A DNA stretch of 64,000 nt from Paracoccus sulfuroxidans (GTDB lineage: Bacteria; Pseudomonadota; Alphaproteobacteria; Rhodobacterales; Rhodobacteraceae). The stretch's first letter is position 1. Every line of letters begins with the position of its first letter. The notes beneath the pieces are model-generated. The model did not search any database. It saw nothing but the letters and a program-made list of their open reading frames with translations, and was not told the DNA's origin. Location: the NCBI RefSeq assembly GCF_007830335.1, contig NZ_VLKU01000003.1, forward strand, positions 186,001 through 250,000. Reading direction: 5' to 3'. Shown here in pieces: positions 62,827-64,000 of the stretch. A program made the translations under genes and the position numbers.

Positions 62827-64000
62827 TGACCCGGCTGTTCGGCAGGCCCTCGGTCCGCTCAAGCTGGCTTGCCGGGCTGATCGGCCTTGCTGCGATGGCG
62901 ACCGTGCTGCTGCTGGTGCTGGTCGCGCGCGCGCCGCTGGACCGGCTGGGGCATCTGGTCTTTGACGCTTACCAGCGCGCCGCGCCGCGTGCGGCCACGC
63001 CTGACCCTGGCGTGGCGCTGGTCGACATTGATGAGGCCTCGATTGCCCGCATCGGGCAATGGCCCTGGCCGCGCGATCTGATGGCGCAGATGGTCGACCG
63101 CCTGACGGATGCGGGCGCGGCGGCCATCGCCTTCGACATGAGCTTTTCCGAAGCCGACCGCAGCTCGCTTGCCGCCATTGCCCGGCGTCTGGAAAGCCGG
63201 GGGATCGCGCTGGACCTGCCGCAGGATCAGGCGGCGGTCGACAATGATCTGGCCTTCGCCGAGGCGATTGCGCGCAGCCCTGTCGTGCTGGGGGTTGCGC
63301 TGTCGAATGAAAACCAACGCGCGCTGACGCCCTCTCCGGCGGGGATGTCTTTCGCGGGAGGCGATCCGCGCGCCTATTTGCAGCAGTTCAGCGGCGGGCT
63401 GGAAAACATCGCGCCGCTGACGCAGGCGGCCAGCGGCATCGGCAGCTTTTCCTTCCCCTCGGGCGATGACACCGTCATTCGCACCATGCCGCTGGTCGCC
63501 GCAGCGGGTGAGGAGCTTTTCCCCGGCCTTGCCATCGAGGCGCTGCGCGTGGCGCAAGGCGCGCGCGGCTTCATCCTGCGATCTGGCGACACAAGGGGCG
63601 GCGAGGGGCTGGATGCGGTCAAGGTTGGCGCGCTGGAGCTGCCGTCCGATCCCGAGGGGCGGTTCTGGCTGCACTACTCGGGCATGCCGAACATGCCGGT
63701 GATCCCGGCGGTCTCGCTGTTGCAGCCGGAAGGCGGCACCCCGCCGGATGTTGAGGGGCGGGTGGTGGTGGTCGGCACCTCGGCCATCGGGCTGCGCGAC
63801 ATCGTGGCGACGCCGCTTCAACCGGGCGTGCCGGGCATGTTTGTCCATGCCGAGCTGATCGATCAGGCGATGACGCAAAGCTTCCTGAACCGGCCCGACT
63901 GGGCGCGGGGGGCCGAGGTGCTGGCGGCGGCTCTGGCCGGGGCGCTGCTGCTGGCCCTGTTGCTGACTGCGGGGCCGGTGCTCAGCGGCGCGGCCTATCT
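62826..64000 (+). CDS. CHASE2-domain membrane sensor protein (3' end outside window)
   Basis: At least 391 residues. A first transmembrane helix (about 15-36) is followed by a CHASE2 extracytoplasmic domain (LGHLVFDAYQRAAPRAATPDPGVALVDIDEASIARIGQWPWPRDLMAQMVDRL ... VEGRVVVVGTSAIGLRDIVATPLQPGVPGMFVHAELIDQAM; split in two stretches), then further hydrophobic helices from about 355 to the edge. Known CHASE2 proteins end in an adenylate/guanylate cyclase, kinase or diguanylate cyclase; the output domain here lies beyond the window. It overlaps the FecR gene by one base, so co-translation with the putative secreted partner is expected. Confidence 0.88.
   Translation, partial: MTRLFGRPSVRSSWLAGLIGLAAMATVLLLVLVARAPLDRLGHLVFDAYQRAAPRAATPDPGVALVDIDEASIARIGQWPWPRDLMAQMVDRLTDAGAAAIAFDMSFSEADRSSLAAIARRLESRGIALDLPQDQAAVDNDLAFAEAIARSPVVLGVALSNENQRALTPSPAGMSFAGGDPRAYLQQFSGGLENIAPLTQAASGIGSFSFPSGDDTVIRTMPLVAAAGEELFPGLAIEALRVAQGARGFILRSGDTRGGEGLDAVKVGALELPSDPEGRFWLHYSGMPNMPVIPAVSLLQPEGGTPPDVEGRVVVVGTSAIGLRDIVATPLQPGVPGMFVHAELIDQAMTQSFLNRPDWARGAEVLAAALAGALLLALLLTAGPVLSGAAY

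Overview
The window is high-GC, densely packed DNA with short gaps, frequent ATGA or TGATG start/stop overlaps, NAD-linked and CoA-linked aromatic catabolism and two branched-chain-type (Liv/HAAT) ABC importers. This gene style points to an alphaproteobacterium of the Rhodobacteraceae, Paracoccus-like; that assignment is inference from gene content, as no rRNA or other taxonomic marker is present. I see no tRNA, rRNA, insertion sequence, prophage or CRISPR array, so the region reads as ordinary chromosome or chromid carrying catabolic islands.

Layout. 1-4.5 kb (minus): an FtsX-type permease (cut by the window edge), its ABC ATPase and a large secreted von Willebrand A protein resembling the extracytoplasmic half of PpkA; together they recall the TagST/PpkA module linked to type VI secretion. 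4.7-9.4 kb (minus): Liv importer 1, with permease and ATPase fused (LivM-LivG). 9.4-15.0 kb (plus): regulator HpaR and hpaF-E-D-G-H, the meta-cleavage pathway for homoprotocatechuate. The hydroxylase and the final aldolase are not here. 15.1-19.1 kb: NCS2 uracil/xanthine-type permease, arginase, an asparaginase with a broken or CTG start, and an FAH-family hydrolase. 19.3-29.2 kb: AI-2E-family membrane protein with extra C-terminal domains, a lysine 2,3-aminomutase-like radical SAM protein, a TerC protein, a LysR regulator, a DEAD-box helicase and ilvD. 29.4-31.7 kb: tex.

31.7-47.5 kb is a CoA-dependent aromatic island. A CoA ligase, Liv importer 2, a two-domain aminobenzoyl-CoA/salicylyl-CoA monooxygenase-reductase, an SDR, a MarR regulator, enoyl-CoA hydratase, acyl-CoA dehydrogenase, cupin, hotdog thioesterase, RidA-like protein and hydroxyacyl-CoA dehydrogenase form a near-complete hybrid pathway, most simply read as anthranilate degradation through 2-aminobenzoyl-CoA. 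Two almost identical operator-like sequences, one before the monooxygenase and one upstream of the ligase, tie the two ends into one regulon, probably under the embedded MarR protein.

47.8-59.3 kb: second TerC protein, aldo/keto reductase, HPP-CBS membrane protein, a small Cys/His protein with a PepSY membrane protein, pxpABC (5-oxoprolinase), and a flavin monooxygenase divergent from an AcoR-like regulator whose AAA+ domain lacks the sigma54 contact motif. 59.5-64 kb: a three-gene operon of a TPR plus outer-membrane-barrel protein (Slam-like), a secreted FecR-domain protein with 13 DPEPPV repeats and a TbpB-like C-terminus, and a CHASE2 membrane protein cut by the window end. This last operon is the best candidate for an undescribed system: surface secretion coupled to a transmembrane signalling protein.
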